A DNA stretch of 64,000 nucleotides from Amarolinea aalborgensis. Lineage in GTDB: Bacteria; Chloroflexota; Anaerolineae; SSC4; Amarolineaceae. Shown here one piece after another: positions 50,852 through 62,100 of the stretch. Every line of letters starts with the position of its first letter. Position 1 is the stretch's first letter. A program made the translations under genes and the position numbers. The DNA lies in the NCBI RefSeq assembly GCF_900491745.1, contig NZ_UETR01000008.1, forward strand, positions 124,001 through 188,000. The letters run 5' to 3'. Below the pieces are notes generated by a model. It was not told the DNA's origin. It searched no databases and saw nothing but the letters and a program-made list of their open reading frames with translations.

Positions 50852-51748
50852 ATGTTCAAAAGACTCTCTGTTTGGCTAATGGCAGCCGCCATTATCGCCG
50901 GTTCCCTCGCCCTCGGAATGACTGGCCCCGGCACGGCCCTGGCGGCCGGCCTTGGCCCTGATGATGCCCTCACCCCTGACAACCAGTGGACGGCGCTGGC
51001 GGCCGGCCAGCCGGCCTGGTACGCCTTCAACTATGCGGGCGATGGTTCGCAGATCGTGGTACGCATGGGCGTTGAGGCCAGCAACCCGGCCGCCTTCGAA
51101 GTCTGGACGCCCGACCAGTTGGCGCAATGGGCGCGCGGCGACAGCGTCAATCCGGTCGGCCGTGGCGCGGCCAATGAGCTCTTTGGCGGCGACCTGATTT
51201 GGACCGGCAATTTCGATACGCAAGGCACGTACTATGTGCTGGTCACGGCCGCTTCCCCCACGACCTATGCGCTGCAAATCAACGGCGCTGGGGTCAGCTT
51301 CCTGACGCCGGCCGCGCCCACGAAGGCTGAGACGGCCGCCGCGGCCACGGTCGCGCCCGCAGCGACAGCGGCCAACGAAGCGCCGAAGGCCGCCGTCAAG
51401 ACCGGCCAGGGGCCTGCCGATGCCCTGACTGCCGCCGGCGACTGGTTGCCGTTGACGGTCGGCCAGACTGTCTGGTATGCCTTCACTTACCCCGGCGACG
51501 GTTCATCGGTCACGGTGCGCATGAGCCTGGGCCAGAGCGACTCGGCCGCTTTCGCCATCTGGACGCCGGATGCCCTGGCACGCGCCGCCCAGGATGACGC
51601 GGTGCAGCCCGTAGGCCGCGGCTCGGTCAGCGATTTGCTGGGCGGCGACCTGGTTTGGACTGGCAACTTCAACACCCCCGGCGTCTATTACGTCGTGGTG
51701 ACGCAGACCGGCTCCGCGCTCGCCAACTACGCGTTGACCATCAACTAA
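50852..51748 (+). CDS. secreted protein with two homologous beta domains
   Basis: 298 residues. Signal peptide RLSVWLMAAAIIAGSLALGM, cleavage near ALAA. Two related domains follow: about 33-145 (WYAFNYAGDGSQIVVRMGVE, LFGGDLIWTGNFDTQGTYYV) and about 188-298 (WYAFTYPGDGSSVTVRMSLG, LLGGDLVWTGNFNTPGVYYV). An Ala/Thr-rich linker joins them. They look like PPC-type or bacterial pre-peptidase C-terminal beta sandwiches. Function unknown; a cell-surface role is inferred. AAGGAGA precedes the ATG and a terminator follows. Confidence 0.82.
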   Translation: MFKRLSVWLMAAAIIAGSLALGMTGPGTALAAGLGPDDALTPDNQWTALAAGQPAWYAFNYAGDGSQIVVRMGVEASNPAAFEVWTPDQLAQWARGDSVNPVGRGAANELFGGDLIWTGNFDTQGTYYVLVTAASPTTYALQINGAGVSFLTPAAPTKAETAAAATVAPAATAANEAPKAAVKTGQGPADALTAAGDWLPLTVGQTVWYAFTYPGDGSSVTVRMSLGQSDSAAFAIWTPDALARAAQDDAVQPVGRGSVSDLLGGDLVWTGNFNTPGVYYVVVTQTGSALANYALTIN

Positions 51749-51784
51749 CCAAGCAACCGCCGTGTGGTCGCCCCACCCGACACG

Positions 51785-51824
51785 AAGGTTCCCGCTGCCG
51801 TCTCCGGCAGCGGGAACCTTTTTT
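51785..51824 (+). terminator. rho-independent terminator after the secreted protein genes
   Basis: AAGGTTCCCGCTGCCG (51785-51800), loop TCTC, and CGGCAGCGGGAACCTT (51805-51820) form a 16-bp perfect stem followed by a T-run. It lies 37 bp after the stop of the preceding gene. Confidence 0.92.
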
Positions 51825-51829
51825 GTTTT

Positions 51830-52295
51830 GCCTGCGGCCATGCCCAGTGGGCAGAACCATTCTTTGTTAGTATTATGTTGACTTGATCGAACACGTCTGG
51901 GGCTACTGGCAGAAATTGACAAAATTCCGCTAGTTTGCCATCATCAAATGATAATAATTCCGACGGCTGCACGTGAACACTGATGTGGGTTAGTTGACGG
52001 CTACAAATTCAAATGGCAAGGCGACATGAAGTCAGCGACTCGTCGCGAGTTTTCCCTGGCCTACCCCGGTGCTCACCTCACGACCATCACGACCAATAAT
52101 TTTGAACCGTTTGTAAGTGAATCAGGTTTGATGATTTCCTAGAATCCTAGTAGAATTGCCTCAGAAAGTTTGGCGCTTTCATCCTGTCGCGATATTCAGA
52201 CTCTCTGGTTAGTGGTGATATTCCGCCGAACTGAACATGGCTTTCTATGCTCTTCTGGGGCTTATCAGCTTGGTTGTCAGGCTTGAGGATGCAAA
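51830..52295. other. intergenic region, no supported gene
   Basis: About 465 bp, AT-richer than the surroundings. A minus-strand frame near 51850-51970 (SFDDGKLAEFCQFLPVAPDV) reads like protein but has no start site or homologue I recognise. A short plus-strand MARRHEVSDSS frame at about 52013 recalls a transposase N-terminus but ends at once. Probably gene scraps. Confidence 0.45.
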
Positions 52296-52532
52296 ATGCC
52301 AACAGTGTTGGAAATTGAAGGTTTTCGATTCTTCTTTTATTCAGGTGATAGAAATGAGCCACCTCATGTTCATATTCGCAAAGCTGGACAAGAGGCCAAA
52401 TTCTGGCTCAATCCTATTCGACCAGCTCACATCGGTCATTTCAAGCAAAGTGAGCGGCGGCGGATGATCGAAATCCTTGAAGAAAACCATGTTTATATCT
52501 TGGAGCAATGGAATGGACAGTTCAACAGCTAA
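52296..52532 (+). CDS. DUF4160 protein
   Basis: 78 residues: VLEIEGFRFFFYSGDRNEPP, HVHIRKAGQEAKFWLNPIRP. The G-D-R-N-EPPHVHI motif defines DUF4160. A GAGGATG site precedes the ATG. It overlaps the DUF2442 gene by 20 bp. This is an intact example of the pair seen in broken form at 40675-41225. Confidence 0.87.
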   Translation: MPTVLEIEGFRFFFYSGDRNEPPHVHIRKAGQEAKFWLNPIRPAHIGHFKQSERRRMIEILEENHVYILEQWNGQFNS

Positions 52533-52830
52533 GTATCTAATAGAAAAGTTAGCGCAGGCAGCGAAAGCCATTGATGTAAGACTCACCGAAGACGACCTGA
52601 TTGTTGATTTGGAGGATGGTCGTACCATTTCAGTTCCTTTAGCCTACTATCCCAGGCTATATCACGGCAGCATCATGGAACGTAGAAACTGGACTATAGA
52701 AGGCGAGGGAATTCATTGGCCACAATTGGATGAGGACATCAGAACGGCCGATTTGCTAATTGGGCTCCACTCAGGTGAAAGTCAAACGTCCCTGATGCGA
52801 TGGCTTGAAGGTCGAAAAGTCACGGCTTGA
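52513..52830 (+). CDS. DUF2442 protein
   Basis: 105 residues: AIDVRLTEDDLIVDLEDGRT, ISVPLAYYPRLYHGSIMERR, NWTIEGEGIHWPQLDEDIRT. This matches DUF2442 with the conserved W-P-x-L-D-E-D. ATG at 52513 overlaps the DUF4160 end; the longer frame upstream is not family-like. TA-like pair by family. Confidence 0.85.
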   Translation: MDSSTAKYLIEKLAQAAKAIDVRLTEDDLIVDLEDGRTISVPLAYYPRLYHGSIMERRNWTIEGEGIHWPQLDEDIRTADLLIGLHSGESQTSLMRWLEGRKVTA

Positions 52831-52893
52831 CGACCGTTTCTCTGGTCATTTTGAGCAATACGCCGCATCAGAGGCCGGTCGCCGATCATATCG

Positions 52894-53091
52894 TCATCGG
52901 TATTCTTGATTTGCGCTCTCGATATTCTGCTCCACCTGCGCGCGAGTCAGTGTCGTTTGTACGCGCCGTTCAGCGATGAGTTGCCAAAAATTGTCACTGC
53001 TGCCCAACTGCAACTGCTCTTCGTCCATGCCTTCGACGCCGATGACGAGCGCGACAGGCTTACCATGATGGGTGCACTTTGTATTCTGCAC
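52894..53091 (-). pseudogene. Phd-type antitoxin, C-terminal fragment
   Basis: GKPVALVIGVEGMDEEQLQL, GSSDNFWQLIAERRVQTTLT, RAQVEQNI match the C-terminal two thirds of a Phd/prevent-host-death antitoxin. The N-terminal strand is absent, replaced by a TGCAGAATACAAAGTGCACC repeat that also runs into the 3' end of the giant gene. No toxin follows. Confidence 0.65.
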
Positions 53092-53107
53092 TTTGCACTG
53101 TCCTCTA

Positions 53108-56100
53108 TCACTCTATCTCGCGCACGAAGACGCGCAAGCCTCGCGCGACCACGGTAGCGGTCACTGCGGTCGCTTTGCGTTCGACGACTTGCTGTAGATC
53201 GCGGGCCGTGCGCGGCAGCAGGCGATAGCCATCGGTGAAGGGCGCTTTGCTGCCGTACTGGCTGACGACGCCGGTGACGGTCCAGCGCTGCCCGCGGCGG
53301 GCAGCCGGTCGCTTGAAGGGCGCGGTGGAGGGGACAAAGACGCGCACCGCGCCGCTGCCATCGTCTAGCCACATCGCGCCGCTGCTCAGCCGCACCACTT
53401 GCCCACTGATGCGCACCAGCGTGCCTTCCCAGGCTTCGCCCAGCGCGCCGGTGCGCAATGGCACGGCGGCCAGGGGCGCGCCCGCGCTCAGGCGCACCAG
53501 GTCGGCTGGGTTGGTCAGCCGCAGCTTGAGTTCCCCACGCTCCGTGCCCAGGCGGCCGCTGACTTGCACATGGTCGCCCAGGGCCAGAGAGGGATAGGCC
53601 GCGTGACCGCTGATTTCGACGCGGATGCCGTGCCGGCCGGCCTGGACATAGAAGCCGTCTTTGTCTGGGCTGCCCAACGGCGCCGTGACCTGCCCGCTGA
53701 TGACGACGCGGCTGTTCAGCGGTAAGGTGCGCGCGGCGCCGATGTCTTCCAGCAGTTGGATCGGCGTCGGCGTCGGGGTGGGCGGCCGCCGGGTTGAGCG
53801 AGGGGTAGGCGTGGGCGTGGCAGATCCCGGCAAGTTCGGCAGGCCGATCGTGACGGCCATGTCGTTGACCCACGCGCCGGCACCGTTCAAGGTGCGCGCC
53901 CAGGTGCGATCGGGGCCAGGGCTGTGGGCGTAGTGAAACTCGTCTACGGCATGGCCCTGTGGATCGAGCAGGCGAATCCAATCGCCCGTGTCATTCAGGC
54001 TGATGTGCGTTTCGCTGCGGAAGAAGAGGGTGTATTGTCCAGGCGCCAGCCATTCGCTGGTGCGTTTGCGCCAGGTGCTCGCCTGAGCAGCCGTGGGCGC
54101 ACTATCGGTCAAGCGCCAGCCGAGCAGGTTGACCGGGCGGGCGCCGATGTTGACGACTTCGATCCATTCGTCGTCGGTGTTGCTTTGCCCGTCATGGTTC
54201 CAATCGGAGCGCGGGGCCACCATCAGTTCGTTCAGGCGCAGGCCAACGGCAGGCAGCGGTCCTTCGACAAACAACGGGCTGGCAGCCGCCACATCGCCAT
54301 CGGGCTGAATGGCCCGCGCCCACAGCGCGCTGCCAGGCGCGACGCTGAGCGTCAGCGCCCAGGCGGCTGGCCCGCCCACGACCGTTTGCGTGATGATCTG
54401 CCCGCCATTGAGCACTTCCAGGGTGGCTGTTTCGGCGTCCGCGTAGTGCACGATCAGGCTAACCGGCGCCTGGCTGGAGAGCAAGCCGCCCGACCATTGG
54501 CTGCCGGCTTGCAGCGCCAAGCCCAGCGTGGGATCGGTGGTAAGCCAGGTGCGACCGCTGCGCAGCGCGTCCAACACCTGGGCTGCGCTCAGTTCAGGCG
54601 CCAGCACGCCGATGCGCCAATCCGCGTCGGGCGCCCAAGTCATCGGTGCCAGGCCGGTGCGCCGGCCATTCGTCCATGCCTGCGCAAAAGGCAGGCTGAT
54701 GGCCTGCGCATCCCCCGTGTGATCAGGCGCCGTTTCAAGCAGCGACACCAGGTCTGTCGCCAGGCCGCTGCGCCCTTCCCATCCGACCGCAGGCGCGCTG
54801 ACCAGGGCGCCTGGGTGGCCGGCCGCCCATGACCACAAATCGCCGGCGCCTGGCAGTTCCTGGATGCCGGTCAGGTCCAGATCGGCGGCAGCCAGGCCGA
54901 CAAGGGGCAGCAGGCCTTGCACACTGTTGGCGGCGGCGCGAGTCTGCTGCCAGCGCGCAGCGGTGAGATTCTGCAGCGGGTCGTTGAGCGCCAGAAAATG
55001 CAGCCCCGCCGCCTGTCCGCGAGCCAGCACGTATGCCGGGCTGCCTTCGCCGTCGCCGTAGCCAGACTGGGCGAGCAGTCCGCCCCAAAGGCCTTGCCAG
55101 CCGCCGGGTAAAGCCCAGGGCGTGGCGGCAGCGCCAGGCGTGGGCCACGGCTCCACCCAGCCGGGACTGGGCAGCGCGACCCGCAGATCGGCGTCCAAAT
55201 CATCCGTGTCCGCGCCGCCGACGCGCTGCAAGGAGTAGGGTTGGTGCGCCACGGCATGACCAGTCAGCCCCAAGCCCGCGGCGTCGCCGTTGCCAAAGGC
55301 GACGGCATCGAGCACGCGATCATCCGGCCCGAGCAGCAGCACTTCATCGCCGCTGTTGGCGAGCGTCCACGTACCATGCCCCCAACGGGTGTCACGCGCG
55401 AGGTTGGGCGTCTCGGGGCTGTCAGGGTAATCAGCGCCGGTGACGCGCAGCTCAAAATCAGGCCAGACAGCGAAGCGGGCGCGATAGGCAGCGGCGTTCT
55501 TGGCAATGACGATGCTTTGACCAGGCGCCAGCAGAATCCCGGCAGGCAGGCGGTACATACTTTCACTGCCTCCGGCCGTCTCTTCGTCTCCCACGCGGTA
55601 GAAACCGAGGTCGAGCGGTCCTTGGTCGGCGTTGAATAGTTCGACAAACTCATCGCCTTCTGTGCCTGCGGTCGTGCCGTCGTACAGCACTTCACCCAAA
55701 CGCAGGAGACCCGGCGTTCCCTGGGGCGTGGGCGTGGCGGTCATGGTTGGCGTGCGCGTGGGCGTGGCCGTGCGCGTGGCCGTGGGCGTCGGCGGAATGC
55801 AGGCGGCATCCGGGCAGTTGCTGCGCCCCGGGGTGGGTGGCACGCCATCGCTCCAGGCATCGCTGCCGTCGGGCAGGGCGCTCCACGCCCGGTCATCGTG
55901 GCTGCTGGCGTAATGCACCGCCTGCAGCGTTTGCCCGTCCGGCGCCAGCAGGCGCACATCGTCGCCGCCGCTGTTGTTGAGCGCCACCCCAGTCTGGCTG
56001 CGGAAGAAAACCAGGAAGCCGTGCGCGGGCAGCAGGGCGCCGGCTGGTATGGTGAAGGGCGCTGAGCCGCCGTTCGCGGCGTCGTCCAGCTTGAAACCGC

Positions 56101-59100
56101 CCAGGTCAACCGCCGTCGCGCCTGTGTTGAACAGCTCGATGTACTCGTCGTCTTCGTTCAGCGCGCCGTCGCCATTCCAGTCCACGCTTTCCGGCGCAGG
56201 CAGGAACTCGTTTACGCGCACCGCCGCCCAGGCCGGATCGGGCGTCGCCGTCGGCGTGGGTGTGGGGGTCTGGCAGCCAGGCGCGGCGCAGTTGCTGCGC
56301 CCCGGCGACGGCGCCGCCTCTTCGCTCCAGGCGTCGCTGCCGTCGGGCAGGGCGCTCCACGCCCGGTCATCGTGGCTGCTGGCGTAATGCACCGCCTGCA
56401 GCGTTTGCCCGTCCGGCGCCAGCACGCGCACATCGTCGCCGCCGCTGTTGTTGAGTGCCACTCCAGTCTGGCTGCGGAAGAAAACCAGGAAGCCGTGCGC
56501 GGCGAGCTGCGTTCCCGCGGGAAGGGTGTAGGGCGCTGAGCCGCCGTTCGCCAGGTCGTCCAGCTTGAAACCGCCCAGGTCAACCGCCGTCGCGCCTGTG
56601 TTGAACAGCTCGACATACTCGTCGTCTTCGTTGAGCGCGCCGTCGCCATTCCAGTCCACCTCCTGCGGCGCGGGCAGGAACTCGTTTACGCGCACCGCCG
56701 CCCAGGCCGGATCGGGCGTCGCCGTCGGCGTGGGTGTGGGGGTCTGGCAGCCAGGCGCGGCGCAGTTGCTGCGCCCCGGCGACGGCGCCGCCTCTTCGCT
56801 CCAGGCGTCGCTGCCGTCGGGCAGGGCGCTCCACGCCCGGTCATCGTGGCTGCTGGCGTAATGCACCGCCTGCAGCGTTTGCCCGTCCGGCGCCAGCACG
56901 CGCACATCGTCGCCGCCGCTGTTGTTGAGTGCCACTCCAGTCTGGCTGCGGAAGAAAACCAGGAAGCCGTGCGCGGCGAGCTGCGTTCCCGCGGGAAGGG
57001 TGTAGGGCGCTGAGCCGCCGTTCGCCAGGTCGTCCAGCTTGAAACCGCCCAGGTCAACCGCCGTCGCGCCTGTGTTGAACAGCTCGACATACTCGTCGTC
57101 TTCGTTGAGCGCGCCGTCGCCATTCCAGTCCACCTCCTGCGGCGCGGGCAGGAACTCGTTTACGCGCACCGCCGCCCAGGCCGGATCGGGCGTCGCCGTC
57201 GGCGTGGGTGTGGGGGTCTGGCAGCCAGGCGCGGCGCAGTTGCTGCGCCCCGGCGACGGCGCCGCCTCTTCGCTCCAGGCGTCGCTGCCGTCGGGCAGGG
57301 CGCTCCACGCCCGGTCATCGTGGCTGCTGGCGTAATGCACAGCCTGCAGGGTTTGCCCGTCCGGCGCCAGCAGGCGCACATCGTCGCCGCCGCTGTTGTT
57401 GAGCGCCACTCCAGTCTGGCTGCGGAAGAAAACCAGGAAGCCGTGCGCGGCGAGCTGCGTTCCCGCGGGAAGGGTGTAGGGCGCGGAGCCGCCGTTCGCC
57501 AGGTCGTCCAGCTTGAAACCGCCCAGGTCAACCGCCGTCGCGCCCGTGTTGAACAGCTCGATATACTCGTCATCTTCGTTCAGCGCGCCGTCCCCGTTCC
57601 AGTCCACGCTCTGCGGCGCGGGCAGGAACTCGTTCACGCGCACCGCCGCCCAGGCCGGATCGGGCGTCGCCGTCGGCGTGGGTGTGGGGGTCTGGCAGCC
57701 AGGCTCGGCGCAGTTGCTGCGCCCCGGTGACGGCGCCGCCTCTTCGCTCCAGGCATCGCTGCCGTCGGGCAGGGCGCTCCACGCCCGGTCATCGTGCGCG
57801 CTGGCGTAATGCACAGCCTGCAGGGTTTGCCCGTCGGGCGCCAGCAGGCGCACATCGTCGCCGCCGCTGTTGTTGAGCGCAACCCCAGTCTGGCTGCGGA
57901 AGAAGACCAGGAAGCCGGCCGCAGGCAGCTGCGCGCCGGCTGGTATGGTGAAGGGCGCCGAGCCGCCGTTCGCCAGGTCGTCCAGCTTGAAACCGCCCAG
58001 GTCAACCGCCGTCGCGCCTGTGTTGAACAGCTCGATGTACTCGTCGTCTTCGTTCAGCGCGCCGTCCCCGTTCCAGTCCACACTTTCCGGCGCAGGCAGG
58101 AACTCGTTTACGCGCACCGCCGCCCAGGCCGGATTGGGCGTCGCCGTCGGCGTGGGTGTGGGGGTTGCGTTTTCAGGCCCCGGGTCGCGGCCCGGCGACG
58201 GCGCGGTTTCATCGAACCAATCAGCAGCCGTGTCAGTGTCGGTGGTGGGGTCACGGCGGGCCAGGCTGTGCCCAGGCGCCACATCAGGCGCGGGCGGATC
58301 GAAGACGCTACGGTTGTCGCCCCAGGAAAGGGCATCCACCACACGGCCTGTACTATCGCTCAGGCGCAGGAGATCGCCGGTGTTGCCCAGGCCGTTGCCA
58401 ATCTGCCCATCTGGGATACCGATGACGGGCGCGGTGACGGTCGGGTAGTGGGTCAGAAAATGAGCTGGGTCAGCGGCCAAAATCAGGTAGGCGCCCGGGG
58501 TGAACACGAGGGTAGGCAGCAGATCGGCGCCCAGGTTATCCCGCAACGACCAGCCGCTCAAACGTAAGAGAGAGTCGCTGTTATTGCGCAGTTCCAACCA
58601 CTCCCAGGCGCTGTCGCTGCCTGATTCGATGCTGTCGTACTCCACTTCGGTGATGAGCACGGCCGCAGGAGGCAAGGCAGTGGGCGTCGCCAGCGGTTCA
58701 TCATCCCAGAAGGTGAACCCGCTGAACTCTCCGCCGTACGTGGGGCCAATGGCGATCCAGTTTGGATCAACGACCGCGCCGCCAGCGCCGGCGATCGCGG
58801 CGACAGAGACCAGGCCGGTCGGGTCAATTTCAACCACATGATAATACGGAAAACCGAGCAGGGCTTGCGGGAATTCCAGGCGGAAGCTGCCATCCGGCCG
58901 CGTCAGGCCGTTGAGCAGCCACCGATCCCAGGCGTTGGCATGCGCGCCGGCCCAGAGCTGCACGGTGACGCCGCCCAACGGCTGCGTAAGGTCGCCGAGC
59001 TGGCCGCGGTAAACCGCGCCCGTGACGATGACCGGGCCGAGGTTCGGCTGGTTGCTGGCTCCAGGCGACGGAGGCACTGAGTTGAGCCAGGTGTCGCTGC

Positions 59101-62100
59101 CATCGGGCAGCGCGCTCCAGGCCTGATCGTTGCTCGCTGTCGCATAATGGATGGACTGCACCATCTGTCCGTCCGGGGCAAGCAAGCGCACATCGTCGCC
59201 GCCGCTGTTGTTGAGCGCGACGCCGGTCTCACTGCGGAAAAAGACGCGGAAGCCGCTTGCGGGCAGTAATGTGCCAGGTGCAAACGTGAAGGGCGAAGAG
59301 CCTCCGTTGGCGACGTCGTCGAAGCGCCAACCGCCCAAGTCAACGGCCGTTGCGCCTGTATTGAACAGCTCAACATACTCGTCGTCTTCATTCAATTCAC
59401 CGTCGCCATTCCAGTCCACATCCTCCGGCGCGGCAAGAAACTCGTTCAAGCGCACATACTGCCATAACGGATTCGGTGTGGGCGTGGGGCCGGTGGTGGG
59501 CGTCGGGATTGGTTGGCTGGCGGCGTTGAGTTGGCGGGGCGTGCCGTTCAGCGGATTGCCGTTGGCGTCAAGCCCGTTGCGGATCACGCGGTTGTTGCTG
59601 GCCCAATTGGCGTCGTCGTCAGGCAGCGCGGCGCCCACACGCTCCATGCTGTCGTAATTCGGCGCGCCGCTGCCTGCCGCCCATCCGCCGCCGTTGACAT
59701 TGGCCGTGTCCACGATTTCGCTGTTGGGGCCGAAGAGCGTGAGGCTCTCCCCGCTGTTGTTCAGAGCGCCGCTGTAGATCAGATCGGCCGGGATGTCGCT
59801 GACCGTCTGGTCGTCGCCCCGTTCAAGCAGGAAATACGCGCCCGGCGCCAGCACGCCGTTGAGGAGAATGGTGATATCGCCGCCGTCGCTGAGCCGCCAG
59901 CCCTCCAGGCTGATGGCCGCGCTGCCCGGATTGAACAATTCCAGCCACTCGTCGCTGCTGCTGGCCGCCGTGCCGCCCCAAGCCACTTCGTTGATCACCA
60001 CCGCACGCGGCGCAATCGGCGCCGGCGTCGCCGTCGCAGTCGGCGTTGGGCCGCTGGTTGGCGTCAACGTCGGCGTCGGCGTCGGGGTTGATTGGCTGGC
60101 GGCGTTGAGCTGGCGGGGCGTGCCGTTCAGCGGATTGCCGTTGGCGTCAAGCCCGTTGCGGATGACGCGGTTGTTGCTGGCCCAATTGGCGTCGTCGTCA
60201 GGCAGCGCGGCGCCCACACGCTCCATGCTGTCGTAATTCGGCGCGCCGCTGCCTGCCGCCCATCCGCCGCCGTTGACATTGGCCGTGTCCACGATTTCGC
60301 TGTTGGGGCCGAAGAGCGTGAGGCTCTCCCCGCTGTTGTTCAGAGCGCCGCTGTAGATCAGATCGGCCGGGATGTCGCTGACCGTCTGGTCGTCGCCCCG
60401 TTCAAGCAGGAAATACGCGCCCGGCGCCAGCACGCCGTTGAGGAGAATGGTGATATCGCCGCCGTCGCTGAGCCGCCAGCCCTCCAGGCTGATGGCCGCG
60501 CTGCCCGGATTGAACAATTCCAGCCACTCGTCGCTGCTGCTGGCCGCCGTGCCGCCCCAAGCCACTTCGTTGATCACCACCGCACGCGGCGCAATCGGCG
60601 CCGGCGTCGCCGTCGCAGTCGGCGTTGGGCCGCTGGTTGGCGTCAGCGTCGGCGTCGGCATCGGGGTGGGCGTCGCGGCCTGATTCGACGCGCCTGGCGA
60701 GGGCGGATAAGTGTCAGTCCACACCGAGCCGCCATCCACGACTTTGCTGTACGACCAGTCTACATCGGGATTCGCAAACCAGAAGTCTTCAACCTGGATG
60801 CCGCCCGGCGCCAGCAGGCGCACCTGCTCGTTGCCCGTGTTGTTGAGGGCGACGCCAGTTTCGCTGCGGAAAAACAAGGCGAATCCGTGAGGCGCTAGGA
60901 CACGTCCGGCTGGGATGGTATAGGGCAACGTGCCGCCAGTCGCCAGGTCGTCCAACTGCCAGCCTTCTAGATTGACCGGAGACTCGCCAGCATTGTACAG
61001 TTCGATCCACTCGTCGTTCTGATCAGGCACACCATCTCCGTTCCAGTCAATGGCAAACGGCGCGGGGAGCACCTCATTGAGTGAAATGGGCGGAAGCGCT
61101 GTCGCCGTTGCCGTCGCGGTTGGCGTTGGCGTATCGGTGCCGGGCGCGGGCGTCGGCGTGGCCGTTGGCGTTTGCGTTGGGGTGACGGCGCCGCCGTCCC
61201 AGCCGGGCGCAGGCGGGAAGCGGTTGACCCAGTCGGCCGCCGTGTCGGTGTCGTACCCGGCGCTGATCCGTTCGCTCGAATGCCCCGCAGGCACAACCGG
61301 TACGGACGGGTTGAGCACCGTGACGTCAGTTCCCCAGGAAAGACCATCCACCATCAGCCCGCCGGCGTTCGACAGCAGCAGGCGGTCGCCGCTGTTGCCC
61401 AGCCCATTGCCAATCGGGCTGTTGAGAATGATCACCGGCGCAGGCACGGTCGGATAGTTCACGTAGAACAGCGCGCTCGCCGCCACGATGACAAAACCGT
61501 GCGCCGCAATCGTCAAATCCGGAATCACATCCTGGCTGCTGTTGTCTCCGATGCGCCACCCGCTGAGCGCCAACGCCGTATCGCTCGTGTTGTACAACTC
61601 GAACCACTCGTAGTCGGTGTCGCTCCCCGCCTGCACCGTGTCGTACTCCACTTCGTTGATGACGATGGCGTTGGCTGACGGCGGCGTGCTCGTGTCGGTC
61701 GGCGTGGCCGTCGCCGTCGGCGACGCGGTAGGCGTTGGAGTGCTGGTCACGCCAGGCGTACTCGTTGGCGTCGGGGTCAGCAGGCTTGTCGCCGTTGGCG
61801 TTGGCGTGATGGCTTCGGTTGGGGTTTGCGTTGGGGTGACTGCGCCGCCGTCCCAGCCGGGCGCCGGTGGGAAGCGGTTGACCCAGTCGGCGGCCGTGTC
61901 GGTGTCGTACCCGGCGCTGATCCGCTCGCTAGAATGTCCCGCAGGCACAACCGGTACGGACGGGTTGAGCACCGTGGCGTCAGTTCCCCAGGAGAGACCA
62001 TCTACGGTCAGCCCGCCGGGGTTCGACAGCAGCAGCCGGTCGCCGCTGTTGCCCAGCCCATTGCCAATCGCACTGTTGAGAATGACCACCGGCGCCGGCA

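Noticed and set aside
52013..52105. MARRHEVSDSS frame recalling an IS transposase N-terminus
   Set aside because: Only about 30 codons, no inverted repeats, no further transposase motifs.
60092..60898. Plus-strand frames opposite the LTD repeats
   Set aside because: They recur with the repeat period because the DNA repeats; none has a ribosome site or family pattern.
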